NCBI RefSeq assembly: GCF_900115865.1
Contig: NZ_FOXY01000005.1
Location: 186,001 to 250,000, forward strand
Source of the DNA: Donghicola eburneus
GTDB taxonomy: Bacteria; Pseudomonadota; Alphaproteobacteria; Rhodobacterales; Rhodobacteraceae
Reading direction: 5' to 3'
DNA length: 64,000 nt
Shown: positions 63,964-64,000 of the stretch, in pieces
Numbering within the stretch: position 1 is the first letter of the stretch
Layout of the letters: every line of letters starts with the position of its first letter
Position numbers and translations under genes: made by a program
Notes under the pieces: generated by a model
Database searches by the model: none
What the model was told of the DNA's origin: nothing
The model's input: only the letters and a program-made list of their open reading frames with translations

Positions 63964-64000
63964 TGCTACCGCTGCGTGGTTGGCGGGTGGATTGATTTGA

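Overview
The window is a 64 kb stretch of chromosome from an alphaproteobacterium, almost certainly a marine-type member of the Rhodobacteraceae (Roseobacter group). The evidence is gene order and content: clpP-clpX, then ridA/NDUFA12/mlaD/DUF2155/aat/accC/accB; yajC-secD-secF-Mth938-ccmABCDG followed by aconitase; the soxBDAG sarcosine oxidase set; and a family-specific GC-rich intergenic repeat. GC content is moderately high and coding density is about 95 percent. I find no prophage, insertion sequence, integrase, CRISPR array or rRNA. One tRNA gene, tRNA-Leu(UAG), is present.

Layout. 1-9.9 kb: a stand-alone photolyase FAD domain (cut by the window edge), Clp protease, a Rid-family protein, a complex I accessory subunit, an MlaD-like lipid-transport protein, Aat transferase, the acetyl-CoA carboxylase biotin subunits AccB and AccC, a RutR-like TetR regulator, and a minus-strand ccmI-ruvX-DUF1289 operon. 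10-17.5 kb: a sarcosine oxidase operon with an extra small membrane-protein gene between soxB and soxD, an iron-type superoxide dismutase, and a small two-gene unit of unknown role. 17.6-29.3 kb: RarD-type and Atm1-type transporters, a LOG protein, a LysM envelope protein, a GMC oxidoreductase and an RND efflux pump with its adaptor. 29.5-35 kb: YfgM-like protein, BamB, Der GTPase and SerRS. 35.4-38 kb: a large acidic RTX protein that carries the same roughly 250-residue module twice. 38-44.3 kb: Sec translocon accessory genes and cytochrome c maturation genes. 44.4-54.9 kb: an unusual soluble chemoreceptor-like protein, aconitase, a DUF1223 protein, a lipid A acyltransferase, an isolated fliG, an odd P-loop kinase, PurB and a hydrolase-OsmC fusion. 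55-64 kb: a heme-dependent N-demethylase, a lytic transglycosylase, glnBA, the NAD(P)HX repair enzyme, an unknown gene, tRNA-Leu, an MscS channel and trigger factor.

Functional threads. Protein quality control and export (ClpXP, trigger factor, SecDF-YajC, BamB, YfgM, OsmC), cytochrome c biogenesis (ccmI, separated from ccmABCDG), methylated-amine demethylation (SoxBDAG and the HODM protein) and nitrogen control (GlnB-GlnA) dominate. Most of this is core genome.

I see no obvious new defence or biosynthetic system. The best candidates for undescribed biology are the chemoreceptor with inverted domain order (44398-45486), the duplicated-module RTX protein (35437-37965), the small gene inside the sox operon (11459-11710), the unknown protein at 60282-60746, and several inverted repeats in promoter regions. 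Function assignments rest on recognised motifs and gene order read by eye. No database search or structure prediction was run.
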